From contig JAHDIS010000010.1 in assembly GCA_020630695.1 (NCBI GenBank), positions 1 to 64,000 on the forward strand: a DNA stretch of 64,000 bases. Reading direction: 5' to 3'. This DNA is from Paracoccaceae bacterium (GTDB lineage Bacteria; Pseudomonadota; Alphaproteobacteria; Rhodobacterales; Rhodobacteraceae). Position numbers and translations under genes: made by a program. This document shows positions 43,412 to 52,000 of the stretch, in pieces. Every line of letters starts with the position of its first letter. The stretch's first letter is position 1. A model generated the notes under the pieces. It was not told the origin of the DNA, searched no databases, and saw only the letters and a program-made list of their open reading frames with translations.

Positions 43412-44434
43412 TCACGATCGCGGTTCAGCGACAGACCCGCGCATGACGACGTGAGATTCCAGCTCTTTTCCTGCGCCGTCGGTTTTGTTTTCGATCATGT
43501 CCACCAGCTGCTGCGCGGCCAGCCGCCCCATTTGGCGGTGCGGCACGTGAACAGTGGTCAGGGCTGGGGTGACGACCTGAGCAAGTTCGATATCGTCAAA
43601 GCCGGTGATGGACACATCATCGGGCACTGATAGGCCCAGTTCGGCCGCACCGCGCATTGCGCCAACCGCCAGAACATCGTTGCCGCAAAGCACGAGGCTG
43701 GGCCGGTTCGGGCCGGTCATGAGCGTCTTGAACGCCTCGGCACCTTCGTTGATGTCGTAGGAAACCTCGACGACATACAAATCATCAGCCGAAAGACCAT
43801 TTTGTTCCATCGCGATCCGCGCGCCCTCGATACGCATGCGCGCACGGTCGTTTTCTGCACTGTGGGCTGAAATCATCGCAACGCGCGTATGGCCCATGCC
43901 AAGCACCTGCGTGGTCAGTGCGCGCATTGCGCTTCGGTTATCAAAGCCAATGGATGGGATTGCGGCGTCGGGATCGAATGACCACGCCGCCAGAACCGGC
44001 ACCCGTTGCCTTTGCAGATAGTCGTATAGCGCTTGATCCCTGTCATATCCGATCAACAGCAAACCGTCTGCGCCGCGAGCCACCAGTGCGCGGACCTGCT
44101 CTTCTTCGGCTTCGGCCTGATAGGCCGAACTGGACACAAGCAACGTATACCCGTGATGATGCAGTTCTTCCTGAAATGCCTGCAAGCCGCGCGCAAAGAT
44201 CGCGTTTTCCATCGTCGGAATGATCGCACCGACGGTAAAGGTGCGTTGAACAGCCATAAAGCGCGCTGCGAAATTTGGCGTGTAACCCAGTGTCTTGATG
44301 GCGCTGTCCACGCGTTCACGGGTTGGGGCGGACACCATCTTCGGATCATTCAGACAGCGCGAAACCGTCGCTGTCGAAACCCCGGCAGCGCGGGCAACGT
44401 CATCGAGGGTTGGCGGGGCAGGGTGATCGGACAT
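43412..44434 (-). CDS. LacI-family transcriptional regulator of the DHPS operon
   Basis: This 340-residue regulator has an N-terminal LacI helix-turn-helix with hinge (TLDDVARAAGVSTATVSRCLNDPKMVSAPTRERV, residues 8-41) and a periplasmic-binding-like effector domain. Start at ATG 44434; longer frames have no similarity. It diverges from the DHPS transport and catabolism operon, and the intergenic region contains two palindromic sites of the LacI class centred about 21 bp apart. It is therefore the probable repressor, relieved by DHPS or an oxidation product. Confidence 0.88.
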   Translation of the reverse strand: MSDHPAPPTLDDVARAAGVSTATVSRCLNDPKMVSAPTRERVDSAIKTLGYTPNFAARFMAVQRTFTVGAIIPTMENAIFARGLQAFQEELHHHGYTLLVSSSAYQAEAEEEQVRALVARGADGLLLIGYDRDQALYDYLQRQRVPVLAAWSFDPDAAIPSIGFDNRSAMRALTTQVLGMGHTRVAMISAHSAENDRARMRIEGARIAMEQNGLSADDLYVVEVSYDINEGAEAFKTLMTGPNRPSLVLCGNDVLAVGAMRGAAELGLSVPDDVSITGFDDIELAQVVTPALTTVHVPHRQMGRLAAQQLVDMIENKTDGAGKELESHVVMRGSVAEPRS

Positions 44435-44518
44435 GGGGTTGTGCGTTTCGATATTGGATGTGCTTGTGAATAGGCCTTCGCAGTGTCGTGTAAAACCGGC
44501 TTCAGCGCAACGGCAGTA

Positions 44519-44553
44519 TGTAAGCGCTTGCATTTTCAATGTAAGCGCTTACA
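44519..44553. promoter_or_regulatory. twin LacI-type operators upstream of the DHPS operon
   Basis: TGTAAGCGCTTGCA (44519-44532) and the perfect palindrome TGTAAGCGCTTACA (44540-44553) share 13 of 14 bases. Their centres are 21 bp apart, two helical turns, placing two dimers on one face of the DNA. The AAGCGCTT core with central CG is the standard LacI/GalR pattern. They lie 40-74 bp upstream of the first operon gene. Confidence 0.85.
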
Positions 44554-44592
44554 GTGCGCCTACAGTCACTACGCCTAGGGAGGGCGCAACTG

Positions 44593-44778
44593 ATGTTCCT
44601 TTATGCCTCTGTCGCCGTTTTTGTCGTTTACTTTTCGAACGTTACGATGGGCGCCTTTTGGGACACTGCGTTTCTAGGAGATGTGGGCGAGTCGCTGGTA
44701 CTCTTCGCGGCAACACTACTTTTCGTTGTTGCGATCCTGAAAAAAGAAGCTGACCGAGACAACAAAAACGGTAGCTGA
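44593..44778 (+). CDS. small membrane protein at the head of the DHPS operon
   Basis: This 61-residue protein has two hydrophobic segments (about residues 2-18 and 30-47) joined by a short loop with GAFWDTAFLGDVGES, and a charged C-terminus (KKEADRDNKNGS). I know no function for it. GGGAGGG lies 8 nt before the ATG, so it is well translated. It sits 24 nt before the TRAP binding-protein gene, directly behind the LacI operators. It could be an accessory part of the transporter or a membrane small protein that modulates it; this is inference from position. Confidence 0.65.
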   Translation: MFLYASVAVFVVYFSNVTMGAFWDTAFLGDVGESLVLFAATLLFVVAILKKEADRDNKNGS

Positions 44779-44802
44779 CCAAGTCCATTGGGAGGATGAA
44801 GA

Positions 44803-45951
44803 ATGGATAACGAAACACGCGAACTGGCATCTGCTGAGCGCCGCAATTTCCTGAAGCTGGCGGCTTCGGGTTCGTTCACAGCCGCGCTGGTCGCAGGCGC
44901 AGGCGGTATGTTGTGGTCGTCCGAAGCCGCAGCGCAAACCGCGAACGAAGAGCGGGATCGCGAAAAGGCAGCCGAGCATGTCATGACGATTGCTACGGCC
45001 TATGTGCTGGGCGCGTCGCGCAGCTATCCGATCATGCAGCTGGACCTCAAAGAGAACATCCAGAACGCAACCAACGGCAAGGTCTATGTCAAGCTCGCCC
45101 CCGGTGGTCAGCTGGGCGCAGGCGGCGCGCTGGTTCAGGCGGTGCAGGGCGGCACAATTCAGGCTGCACAGCATTCGCTGTCCAACTTTGCGCCATTCGC
45201 ATCCACAGTTGACCTGATCAACATGCCTTACCTGTGTGGCTCCAATCAGCGCTTCACCAACCTCGTGACCTCCGACTTCTGGAAGTCCTCGGTTGAGCCG
45301 AAGGTTGAAGAAAACGGCTTTAAAGCTCTGTTCTACATCAACATCGATCCACGTGTTGTTGCAGTCCGTAAGGGTGGCGCTGGCGCCGTTCTCACACCGG
45401 GCGATCTGGATGGCGTCAAGTTCCGCGTTCCGGGCTCCAAGATGCTGCAGCAGTACTACCGCATGGTTGGTGCAAACCCGACGCCAGTGGCATGGGGCGA
45501 AACGCCTTCTGCGATCAAGCAGGGTGTTGCTGACGCGCTGGATCCATCCGTGGGCGCGCTGTACGTCTTTGGCTTCAAGGACATCCTGAGCCACGTGACA
45601 TTCACGCAGGCGGTTCCGGACAGCCAAGTTTACTCGTGTAACCTCGAGTGGTTCAACTCGATGCCGGCCGACGTTCAGGAAGGCATCATGTGGGGCGCAG
45701 AAATGACAGCGCACCAGAACCTCGCCAAGGTGCCTTCGGCGCGTTCCTATGCCATGGCTGAGCTGGCCAAGGCCGGTGTTGAATTCCATAGCCTGAGCGA
45801 AGATCAGCTGGGTGAGTGGAAAGAAGCGGGTGGCTACCAGCGTTCCGAATGGGACGAGTTCAAGAAAGAGCTGGCTGGTTCCATGGACAACTTCGCCAAG
45901 ATGGAAGAAGCCGCCGGTACGCAGGGCAAGTACTACGTGCACGACGCCTAA
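44803..45951 (+). CDS. TRAP transporter substrate-binding protein (DHPS uptake)
   Basis: This 382-residue DctP-type protein has a twin-arginine signal (ERRNFLKLAASG, Arg12-Arg13; cleavage near AAAQT, residue 44). The family motif region around FRVPGSKMLQQYYRMVGANPTPVAWGE holds the arginine that usually binds the ligand's acid group. GGGAGG lies 8 nt before the ATG. With the two membrane subunits it forms the importer corresponding to HpsKLM in DHPS-degrading bacteria. The catabolic genes hpsNOP and comDE-slcD follow on the same strand, which supports a C3-sulfonate ligand. Confidence 0.87.
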   Translation: MDNETRELASAERRNFLKLAASGSFTAALVAGAGGMLWSSEAAAQTANEERDREKAAEHVMTIATAYVLGASRSYPIMQLDLKENIQNATNGKVYVKLAPGGQLGAGGALVQAVQGGTIQAAQHSLSNFAPFASTVDLINMPYLCGSNQRFTNLVTSDFWKSSVEPKVEENGFKALFYINIDPRVVAVRKGGAGAVLTPGDLDGVKFRVPGSKMLQQYYRMVGANPTPVAWGETPSAIKQGVADALDPSVGALYVFGFKDILSHVTFTQAVPDSQVYSCNLEWFNSMPADVQEGIMWGAEMTAHQNLAKVPSARSYAMAELAKAGVEFHSLSEDQLGEWKEAGGYQRSEWDEFKKELAGSMDNFAKMEEAAGTQGKYYVHDA

Positions 45952-45959
45952 TTACAGCC

Positions 45960-45990
45960 ACCGGGCGCCGAATGCCGGCGCCCGGTTTTT
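45960..45990 (+). terminator. intrinsic terminator (attenuating) after the TRAP binding-protein gene
   Basis: ACCGGGCGCCG (45960-45970) and CGGCGCCCGGT (45976-45986) form an 11-bp stem with a 5-nt loop, followed by TTTT. It lies between the binding-protein gene and the membrane-subunit genes, where partial read-through would give excess binding protein. Confidence 0.85.
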
Positions 45991-46067
45991 CCCCCGAAAA
46001 ATTAAAGCGTTACAGGCTGGCCAATGTATGTCGGCAGTTTCGCTTTGTCCGAAACCGGAGCGATCTG

Positions 46068-46580
46068 ATGAATTTCTTGCGCACATTGGACAAGAACGCC
46101 GAGCGCTGGCTGTTGTTGGTCTTCTACGTCATGCTGGTGATCACGATGGCGATCGAAGTCTTGCGACGAGAGATATTTTCATACTCGTCCATCTGGGGCG
46201 AAGAGATCGTTCGGTCTTCGTTCATCTATCTGGCCTGGATCGGAGCTGCGGCCGCCGTCAAGGAACGCGCACACATCCGGATCGACGTTCTGATGCATTA
46301 CGTCGGGCCGCGCGTTAAGGCACTGCTCTACATTCTGGGCGATCTGGTGATGTTCGGCGTGGCCATCATCGCGCTCTACTGGTCGCTCGAAACGGTTCAT
46401 GTGTCCGCGAAATTCGGGTCTGTCACCGACGGGCTTCGGGTTTCGAAGGTCTGGTTTCTGATGGCCGTGCCGGTTGGGTTCGGCCTGATGATGATCCGGT
46501 TGGTTCAGTCGCTGATCCGCGATTTCAAATCTCTTCGTGACGGAACGCCCGTCTACGAAGGCGACACTTTGTTTGACTAA
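46068..46580 (+). CDS. TRAP transporter small membrane subunit (DctQ type)
   Basis: This 170-residue protein has four hydrophobic segments and typical DctQ features: EIVRSSFIYLAWIGAAAAVKERAHIRIDVL in the middle. Start at ATG 46068; it is preceded by CGGAG about 8 nt upstream. It lies after the terminator-like hairpin and 14 nt before the large subunit gene. Together they form the membrane part of the DHPS importer. Confidence 0.87.
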   Translation: MNFLRTLDKNAERWLLLVFYVMLVITMAIEVLRREIFSYSSIWGEEIVRSSFIYLAWIGAAAAVKERAHIRIDVLMHYVGPRVKALLYILGDLVMFGVAIIALYWSLETVHVSAKFGSVTDGLRVSKVWFLMAVPVGFGLMMIRLVQSLIRDFKSLRDGTPVYEGDTLFD

Positions 46581-46594
46581 GGGCGGTACGCGAC

Positions 46595-47923
46595 ATGCTT
46601 TGGAATACAATGAACCAAACCGTCGAACTGGGCTGGGATTTCTATACACCCGTCATCCTGTTCGTCGTTCTGATCGCGCTGGCCGTACCCGTCTGGGCTG
46701 CCATCGGCACCTCTGCGATCCTCATGCTGGTGATGTCCGGTGACCTGCCACTCAGCCTTGTGGGTGAACGTCTCTTTACCGGGATTGATGCCTTTGCGCT
46801 CACCGCTGTCCCGCTCTTTATCCTGACAGGTGACGTGCTGGTGCGGACCGGGCTTAGCCGCAAGTTTCTGGATGTCGCCGAAGCCTTGACCCAGTTCGCC
46901 AAGGGCGGGTTTGGTTCCGCGACCGTTCTGGTATGCGGCATGTTCGCTGCGATTTCCGGATCTGACGCGGCGGGCGCCGCTGCTGTTGGACGGATGACCA
47001 TCGCGCGTCTGGTGGAGTCGGGCTATCCGCGGCCCTATGCCTGTGCGCTCGTCGCGGCGGGTGCCTGCACCGGGATCCTGATCCCGCCATCCATCGCCTA
47101 TATCATCATCGGCCTTGTTCTGGGTATTTCCGCATCAACCCTGTTTTTGGCTGCGGTCATTCCCGGACTGGCGATTCTGCTGTCGATCCTCGCCACCAAC
47201 GTCATCATGAACCGGCTCTATGGCTGGGAAGGCGGCGGCAACATCTCGATGAAAGAGTATTTTGCTAATCTTGCCAAAGCTCTGAAGTCGGGTTGGTACG
47301 CCTTTATCGTGCCGGGCATCATCTTCTACGGTATCTTCTCGGGACGGCTGACGCCGACCGAAGCAGGCGCGACTGCTGTCGTGGTGACCATCCTTATGGG
47401 CTTTATCCTGCGGACCCTGACCTTTGCCGACTTCCCGGCAATGCTGGTCAGCTCGGCCAAGGTGAATGGTGTTATCCTGCCGATCATCGCTTTTTCTGTG
47501 CCTCTGGCCGAAGCTTTGGCCATCATGGGTGTGCCGCAGGGTTTCGTGACATCCGTCACCTCGCTCACCAATGAGCCATGGTTGCTGATCCTGCTCATGA
47601 TCGGAATCCTGATCGCGGCGGGTTGCGTCATGGAAACCACCCCGAATATCGTGATCCTTGCACCAATCCTGAAACCGCTTGCTGACAACATTGGCATGAA
47701 TGAAATTCAGTTCTGCATCATGATGATCACCGCCCTGGGCGTCGGCTTCATCACACCTCCGCTGGGTCTGAACCTTTTCGTGGTGTCGGGAATCACCGGA
47801 GAAAGCATCCTGAAGATCGCAGCCCGCGCTGTGCCCTTCGTTCTGTGCATGTTCATCGTTGTTCTGCTGATCGCCTATGTCCCGGCGATCTCCACCACTC
47901 TTCTGCCTGATATCTACAAATAG
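46595..47923 (+). CDS. TRAP transporter large membrane subunit (DctM type)
   Basis: This 442-residue DctM protein has about 12 hydrophobic segments. Motifs include TAVPLFILTGDVLVRTGLSRKF, GMFAAISGSDAAGAAAVG, ILIPPSIAYIIIG and FITPPLGLNLFVVSG. A second in-frame ATG lies 15 nt downstream; the first is chosen because GGCGGTACG and spacing from the previous stop fit coupling. It is followed by hpsN 12 nt later, so uptake and the first oxidation are co-expressed. Confidence 0.88.
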   Translation: MLWNTMNQTVELGWDFYTPVILFVVLIALAVPVWAAIGTSAILMLVMSGDLPLSLVGERLFTGIDAFALTAVPLFILTGDVLVRTGLSRKFLDVAEALTQFAKGGFGSATVLVCGMFAAISGSDAAGAAAVGRMTIARLVESGYPRPYACALVAAGACTGILIPPSIAYIIIGLVLGISASTLFLAAVIPGLAILLSILATNVIMNRLYGWEGGGNISMKEYFANLAKALKSGWYAFIVPGIIFYGIFSGRLTPTEAGATAVVVTILMGFILRTLTFADFPAMLVSSAKVNGVILPIIAFSVPLAEALAIMGVPQGFVTSVTSLTNEPWLLILLMIGILIAAGCVMETTPNIVILAPILKPLADNIGMNEIQFCIMMITALGVGFITPPLGLNLFVVSGITGESILKIAARAVPFVLCMFIVVLLIAYVPAISTTLLPDIYK

Positions 47924-47935
47924 AAAGACCAACAC

Positions 47936-49243
47936 ATGGCTCGTGAATATCTCAAGAAAGCTGCCCTGACCCCGAAGTCCGATGCTTCGTCAGTGCATGA
48001 CACAGTCGTATCCATCCTCAATGACATCGAAGAGGGCGGGGATGCGAAGGCGATGGAATATGCCGCCAAGTTCGACCAGTACGAAGGCAACGTGCTGCTG
48101 ACCGACGAAGAGATTCAGGCGGCAATTGCACTGGTGCCCGAAAAGCTAAAGCAGGACATCCAGTTCGCACATGACAACGTTCGCCGGTTTGCCGAGTTGC
48201 AGAAAAGCACCGTTGCCAATGTCGAAATGGAGATCCAGCCCGGTTTTGTCGCCGGTCAGAAAGCCATTCCCGTCGATGCAGCCGGCTGCTACGTGCCCGG
48301 CGGCCGCTACAGCCACATTGCCTCGGCCATCATGACGGTGACCACTGCAAAAGTTGCCGGCTGCAAGCACATCACCGCCTGTTCGCCTCCACGCCCAGAG
48401 GTGGGCGTCGCCCCGGCGATCGTCTATGCGGCGCACATCTGCGGCGCCGACAAGATCATGGCCATGGGCGGAGTTCAGGGCGTTGCGTCCATGACCTTTG
48501 GCCTGTTCGGCTTGCCCAAGGCCAACATCCTTGTTGGACCGGGCAATCAGTTTGTGGCTGAAGCCAAACGCATCCTGTTCGGCCGTGTCGGCATCGACAT
48601 GATTGCGGGCCCGACGGACAGTCTGATCCTCGCAGACTCGGGTGCCGATGCGCATATCGTGGCCACCGACCTCGTCAGTCAGGCAGAGCATGGTTACAAC
48701 TCTCCGGTCTGGCTTGTGACGGATGACCGTGCTCTTGCGCAAGAGGTCATGACCCTTGTGCCTCAGCTTATCGATGATCTGCCCGAGCTGAACCGCGACA
48801 ACGCGGCTGCTGCCTGGCGCGACTATGCCGAAGTGATCCTTTGTGCGGACCGCGAAGAAATGGCCGCAACTTCGGATGAATACGCGCCCGAGCATTTGAC
48901 CGTTCAGGCCGAAGATCTGGATTGGTGGCTGGAGCATCTGACCTGCTATGGATCGTTGTTCCTCGGTGAGGAAACCACTGTTTCCTACGGCGACAAGGCG
49001 ACCGGCACGAACCACGTTCTGCCCACATCGCGCGCTGCGAATTACACGGGCGGTCTTTCGGTACACAAGTACATGAAAATCGTCACATGGCAGCGCGCAA
49101 CGCGTGAAGCCTCCAAAGACGTGGCGATTGCGACCGCGCGGATCAGCCGCCTTGAGGGGATGGAAGGTCATGCCCGGGCCGCGGATGTACGTCTGGCCAA
49201 ATACTTCCCGGGTCAGAATTTCGATCTGACTGCTGAGGGCTGA
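47936..49243 (+). CDS. hpsN: sulfopropanediol 3-dehydrogenase (HpsN)
   Basis: This 435-residue protein belongs to the histidinol dehydrogenase superfamily, but no other histidine gene is near and its context is the DHPS cluster. It shows GCYVPGGRYSHIASAIM, the zinc-site Gln249 and His252 (SQAEHG), DEYAPEHL, and HVLPTSRAANYTGGLSVHKYMK near the C-terminus. HpsN oxidises (R)-2,3-dihydroxypropane-1-sulfonate in two NAD-dependent steps to (R)-3-sulfolactate in the cytoplasm. It directly follows the TRAP genes and precedes two further dehydrogenases. Distinguishing it from true HisD rests mainly on context. Confidence 0.9.
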   Translation: MAREYLKKAALTPKSDASSVHDTVVSILNDIEEGGDAKAMEYAAKFDQYEGNVLLTDEEIQAAIALVPEKLKQDIQFAHDNVRRFAELQKSTVANVEMEIQPGFVAGQKAIPVDAAGCYVPGGRYSHIASAIMTVTTAKVAGCKHITACSPPRPEVGVAPAIVYAAHICGADKIMAMGGVQGVASMTFGLFGLPKANILVGPGNQFVAEAKRILFGRVGIDMIAGPTDSLILADSGADAHIVATDLVSQAEHGYNSPVWLVTDDRALAQEVMTLVPQLIDDLPELNRDNAAAAWRDYAEVILCADREEMAATSDEYAPEHLTVQAEDLDWWLEHLTCYGSLFLGEETTVSYGDKATGTNHVLPTSRAANYTGGLSVHKYMKIVTWQRATREASKDVAIATARISRLEGMEGHARAADVRLAKYFPGQNFDLTAEG

Positions 49244-49249
49244 AGACTG

Positions 49250-50011
49250 ATGCGCGATCCTCGTGATCTGTTTGACCTGACCGGACGGGTGGCCTGCATC
49301 ACCGGGGCCAGTTCGGGCCTTGGCCGACAAGCGGCCAAGGCTCTGGCCGCTGCGGGTGCGCAGGTTGTTGGCGTGGCACGCCGCGCAGATGCGTTGGACA
49401 GTCTGTGCGCAGAAATCGGTGACCCGTCCGCTTCGGTCGCGGCAGACATTGCGGATCGCGCGCAGATTGGTGCACTGGCTGAACAGATCAGCGTGCCTTT
49501 CGGGGCACCTGACATCATTGTGCATGCAGCTGGTTTGAACACCAGACAGGCGGCCGATGACGTGACGGATGACGGCTGGGATCAGACTCTGGCGATCAAT
49601 CTGTCTGCGCCATTCTTCCTGTCACAGGCGCTCGTGCCCGCGATGAAGGCCAAAGGATGGGGACGGATAGTGAACTTTGCCTCGCTGCAAACCACACGCG
49701 CTTTCCCCGGTGGTATAGCCTATGGTGCGACCAAGGCCGGGGTTGGCCAACTGACCCGCGCCATGGCCGAAGCATGGTCACCTTTCGGCATTACCGCCAA
49801 CGCAATCGGTCCGGGCTTTTTCCCGACCGAACTGACCAAGGCCGTTTTCGATGATCCGGACCGGGCCGCGCGCAACGCGACGCAGACCTGCATTGGCCGC
49901 AATGGCCGCATGGAAGATATGGACGGACCACTGATGTTTCTGTGCTCGGATGCCTCGAGCTATGTCACGGGGCAGGTCCTAATGGTTGACGGGGGGTTCA
50001 CCGCAAAATGA
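49250..50011 (+). CDS. hpsO: short-chain dehydrogenase, probable DHPS 2-dehydrogenase (HpsO)
   Basis: This 253-residue classical SDR has GASSGLGR at residues 14-21, a catalytic Ser in NFASLQT, Tyr-x3-Lys (AYGATKAG), and C-terminal SSYVTGQVLMVDGGF. In the known pathway HpsO and HpsP interconvert the DHPS enantiomers by oxidation and reduction at C2, so that all DHPS reaches the stereospecific HpsN. It lies 6 nt after hpsN and overlaps hpsP by ATGA (50008-50011). Assignment of O versus P is from gene order and family. Confidence 0.8.
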   Translation: MRDPRDLFDLTGRVACITGASSGLGRQAAKALAAAGAQVVGVARRADALDSLCAEIGDPSASVAADIADRAQIGALAEQISVPFGAPDIIVHAAGLNTRQAADDVTDDGWDQTLAINLSAPFFLSQALVPAMKAKGWGRIVNFASLQTTRAFPGGIAYGATKAGVGQLTRAMAEAWSPFGITANAIGPGFFPTELTKAVFDDPDRAARNATQTCIGRNGRMEDMDGPLMFLCSDASSYVTGQVLMVDGGFTAK

Positions 50012-50988
50012 AGGCTCTTGTTTACGAAGGTGTTGAAACACTTGGATTTCGCGATGTTCCTGAGGCTGTGCCAGCCGCCGGAGAACATTTGATCCGTGTT
50101 GAGGCTGTCGGCATCTGCGGCTCGGATATGCACGCCTATCTGGGCCACGACGAACGGCGCCCTGCGCCTTTGATCCTCGGTCACGAGGCCGCGGGCGTCA
50201 TTGTGGGAGGGCCGCGTGATGGCGCGCGTGTGACAGTGAACCCCTTGGTGACCTGCGGGCGCTGCAAGGCTTGCACAACGGGCCGCGAAAACATCTGCGC
50301 AGAACGCCAGATCATTTCCATGCCGCCCCGCGAGGGTGCATTTGCGCAATACATCGTGATGGGCGACGCAAATCTGGTGGAGGTGCCGCAGGATGTATCC
50401 TTTGCAAAGGCATGTCTGGCGGAACCGCTGGCGGTCAGCTGGCATGCCGCGCGGCTGGCGTTAGAGGCTCTGCATAAAGACATGGAGCGCAAGGCGCTGG
50501 TGATTGGTGGCGGCGCGATCGGTTTGGCGGCTGCACTTGCACTTCGGGCCATGGGCGTTTCGGATGTCACAGTGGCCGAGCCGAATGATGCGCGGCGTGC
50601 CTATCTCGCAGGGCAGTGCGACCAGACGGTCGTCGCGCAGGCCGAAGGCAGCTATTCCGTTGTGATCGACGCGGTGGGCTATGCTGCAACGCGTGCATTG
50701 GCGTCGTCGCTTGCTGCTCCGGGCGGTGTGATCGCGCATGTCGGTCTGGGTGAAAACACCGGCGGTCTGGACGTAAGGCGGATGACCCTTCAGGAAATCA
50801 CCTTTATCGGGACCTACACCTACACGGCGCAGGATTTTCGCGATACCGCTCAGGCCATATTTGACGGTCGGCTCGGCACGCTGGACTGGGCCGAAGAACG
50901 TCCGCTTAGCGAAGGGGCAGGGGCCTTTCGGGACCTGCGCGCAGGTACAGTCGCGGCGCCCAAAATTGTTCTGACACCTTGGCCTTGA
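50008..50988 (+). CDS. hpsP: zinc-dependent alcohol dehydrogenase, probable DHPS 2-dehydrogenase (HpsP)
   Basis: This 326-residue medium-chain dehydrogenase has the catalytic zinc motif ICGSDMHAYLGHDE, GHEAAGVI, and a structural-zinc cysteine cluster CGRCKACTTGRENIC. The Rossmann motif is VIGGGAIGLAAALAL. With HpsO it probably equilibrates (R)- and (S)-DHPS through the 2-keto form. It is slightly short for the family, near 340 residues. The start overlaps the hpsO stop. A universal stress protein gene follows after 33 nt. Confidence 0.8.
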   Translation: MKALVYEGVETLGFRDVPEAVPAAGEHLIRVEAVGICGSDMHAYLGHDERRPAPLILGHEAAGVIVGGPRDGARVTVNPLVTCGRCKACTTGRENICAERQIISMPPREGAFAQYIVMGDANLVEVPQDVSFAKACLAEPLAVSWHAARLALEALHKDMERKALVIGGGAIGLAAALALRAMGVSDVTVAEPNDARRAYLAGQCDQTVVAQAEGSYSVVIDAVGYAATRALASSLAAPGGVIAHVGLGENTGGLDVRRMTLQEITFIGTYTYTAQDFRDTAQAIFDGRLGTLDWAEERPLSEGAGAFRDLRAGTVAAPKIVLTPWP

Positions 50989-51021
50989 TCCGAACCCGAG
51001 ACGCAACCGCAGGAAAAACAG

Positions 51022-51432
51022 ATGTATAACAAGATCCTTGTTCCCATGGCGCTCGACCACGGTGTATCGCCGATGACATTGGGCATTGCCAAGGCGCTGT
51101 GCGCCAAGGGTGGTGAAATTGTTGCCCTGCACGTCCACGAAGCGCCGCAGGGCTCGGTGATGGCCTATCTCGACGAAGAGATCATCAACGAAGGTTACGC
51201 CCGCGCCCGCAAACAGCTTGAGGAAAAGCTGAGTGATGTTGACGGCGTGAAGGCGGAAATCGTCAAAGGACACACCTATCGAACCATCATTGACTATGCA
51301 GCGGCCGAAGGCGTCGATTGTATTGTCATGGGATCCCACAAACCCGGGCTTAGCGACTACTTGCTGGGCTCTACGGCCGCCCGAGTCGTGCGGCATGCGC
51401 CCTGTGCGGTACATGTGCACCGCCCCGGCTGA
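51022..51432 (+). CDS. universal stress protein (UspA family)
   Basis: This 136-residue single-domain protein starts with MYNKILVPMALDHGVSP and keeps the nucleotide-binding pattern G-x2-G-x9-G-S/T in near form (MGSHKPGLSDYLLGSTAARV). It probably binds ATP. Universal stress protein genes inside TRAP or sulfonate operons are known in roseobacters, but their job there is unclear; modulation of transport or of the membrane energy state has been suggested. It sits between hpsP and comD with its own AGGAAAAAC ribosome binding region. Confidence 0.87.
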   Translation: MYNKILVPMALDHGVSPMTLGIAKALCAKGGEIVALHVHEAPQGSVMAYLDEEIINEGYARARKQLEEKLSDVDGVKAEIVKGHTYRTIIDYAAAEGVDCIVMGSHKPGLSDYLLGSTAARVVRHAPCAVHVHRPG

Positions 51433-51493
51433 CCCCATTCCAGAATATAGAAAACGCGCAATTCGCGCCCTAACCTGAAAGGCCCATAAGTCC

Positions 51494-52000
51494 ATGAGCA
51501 TCGACAAGAAGATCACTGATGATCTTGTCGCCAACGATATCTCTTTTGTAACCACGGTGCCCTGCAAGCAGCTTGCTGGCGTCATCGAAGAGATCGACCA
51601 GCGCGAAGAGATATTTCACATCCCCTCCAACAAGGAAGACGAAGGCATGGGCCTTTGCGCTGGTGCGTGGATGGGTGGTAAACGCCCGGCCATCATCATG
51701 CAAAACACAGCCATTGGTGTCACCATCAATACCTTGGCGACCCTGATCCAGTACTACCGGATGCCGCTGCCGATGCTGATCTCGTATCGCGGCGAGTTGC
51801 GCGAACCTGTGGCTTGTCAGGTCGAAATGGCCGTGCACACCAAGGCGCTGCTGGCACAGATGAACATTCCGACCTACCACTTCCACAACCAGTCTGACGT
51901 GGAAGAACTGGACATGATCCTCAAGTACACCTTCATGTGCAACAAGCCGGTCGCAATCCTGACCGACGCCAACTTCTGGGGAGGCTACGGAGACCAATGA
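51494..52000 (+). CDS. comD: sulfopyruvate decarboxylase, alpha subunit
   Basis: This 168-residue protein is the PYR-type half of a split ThDP decarboxylase. The cofactor-activating glutamate lies in IPSNKEDEGMGLCAGAWMGG (Glu48-Glu50). The length and the separate partner gene match ComD of ComDE. The complex decarboxylates 3-sulfopyruvate to sulfoacetaldehyde. Its stop overlaps the comE start (ATGA, 51997-52000). The split form distinguishes it from one-chain decarboxylases; phosphonopyruvate decarboxylase is a close relative, but the context favours sulfopyruvate. Confidence 0.9.
   Translation: MSIDKKITDDLVANDISFVTTVPCKQLAGVIEEIDQREEIFHIPSNKEDEGMGLCAGAWMGGKRPAIIMQNTAIGVTINTLATLIQYYRMPLPMLISYRGELREPVACQVEMAVHTKALLAQMNIPTYHFHNQSDVEELDMILKYTFMCNKPVAILTDANFWGGYGDQ

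Noticed and set aside
47936..49243. HpsN as histidinol dehydrogenase (HisD)
   Set aside because: It is flanked by a TRAP transporter, two other dehydrogenases and comDE, with no histidine biosynthesis gene in sight, so a DHPS role is more likely.
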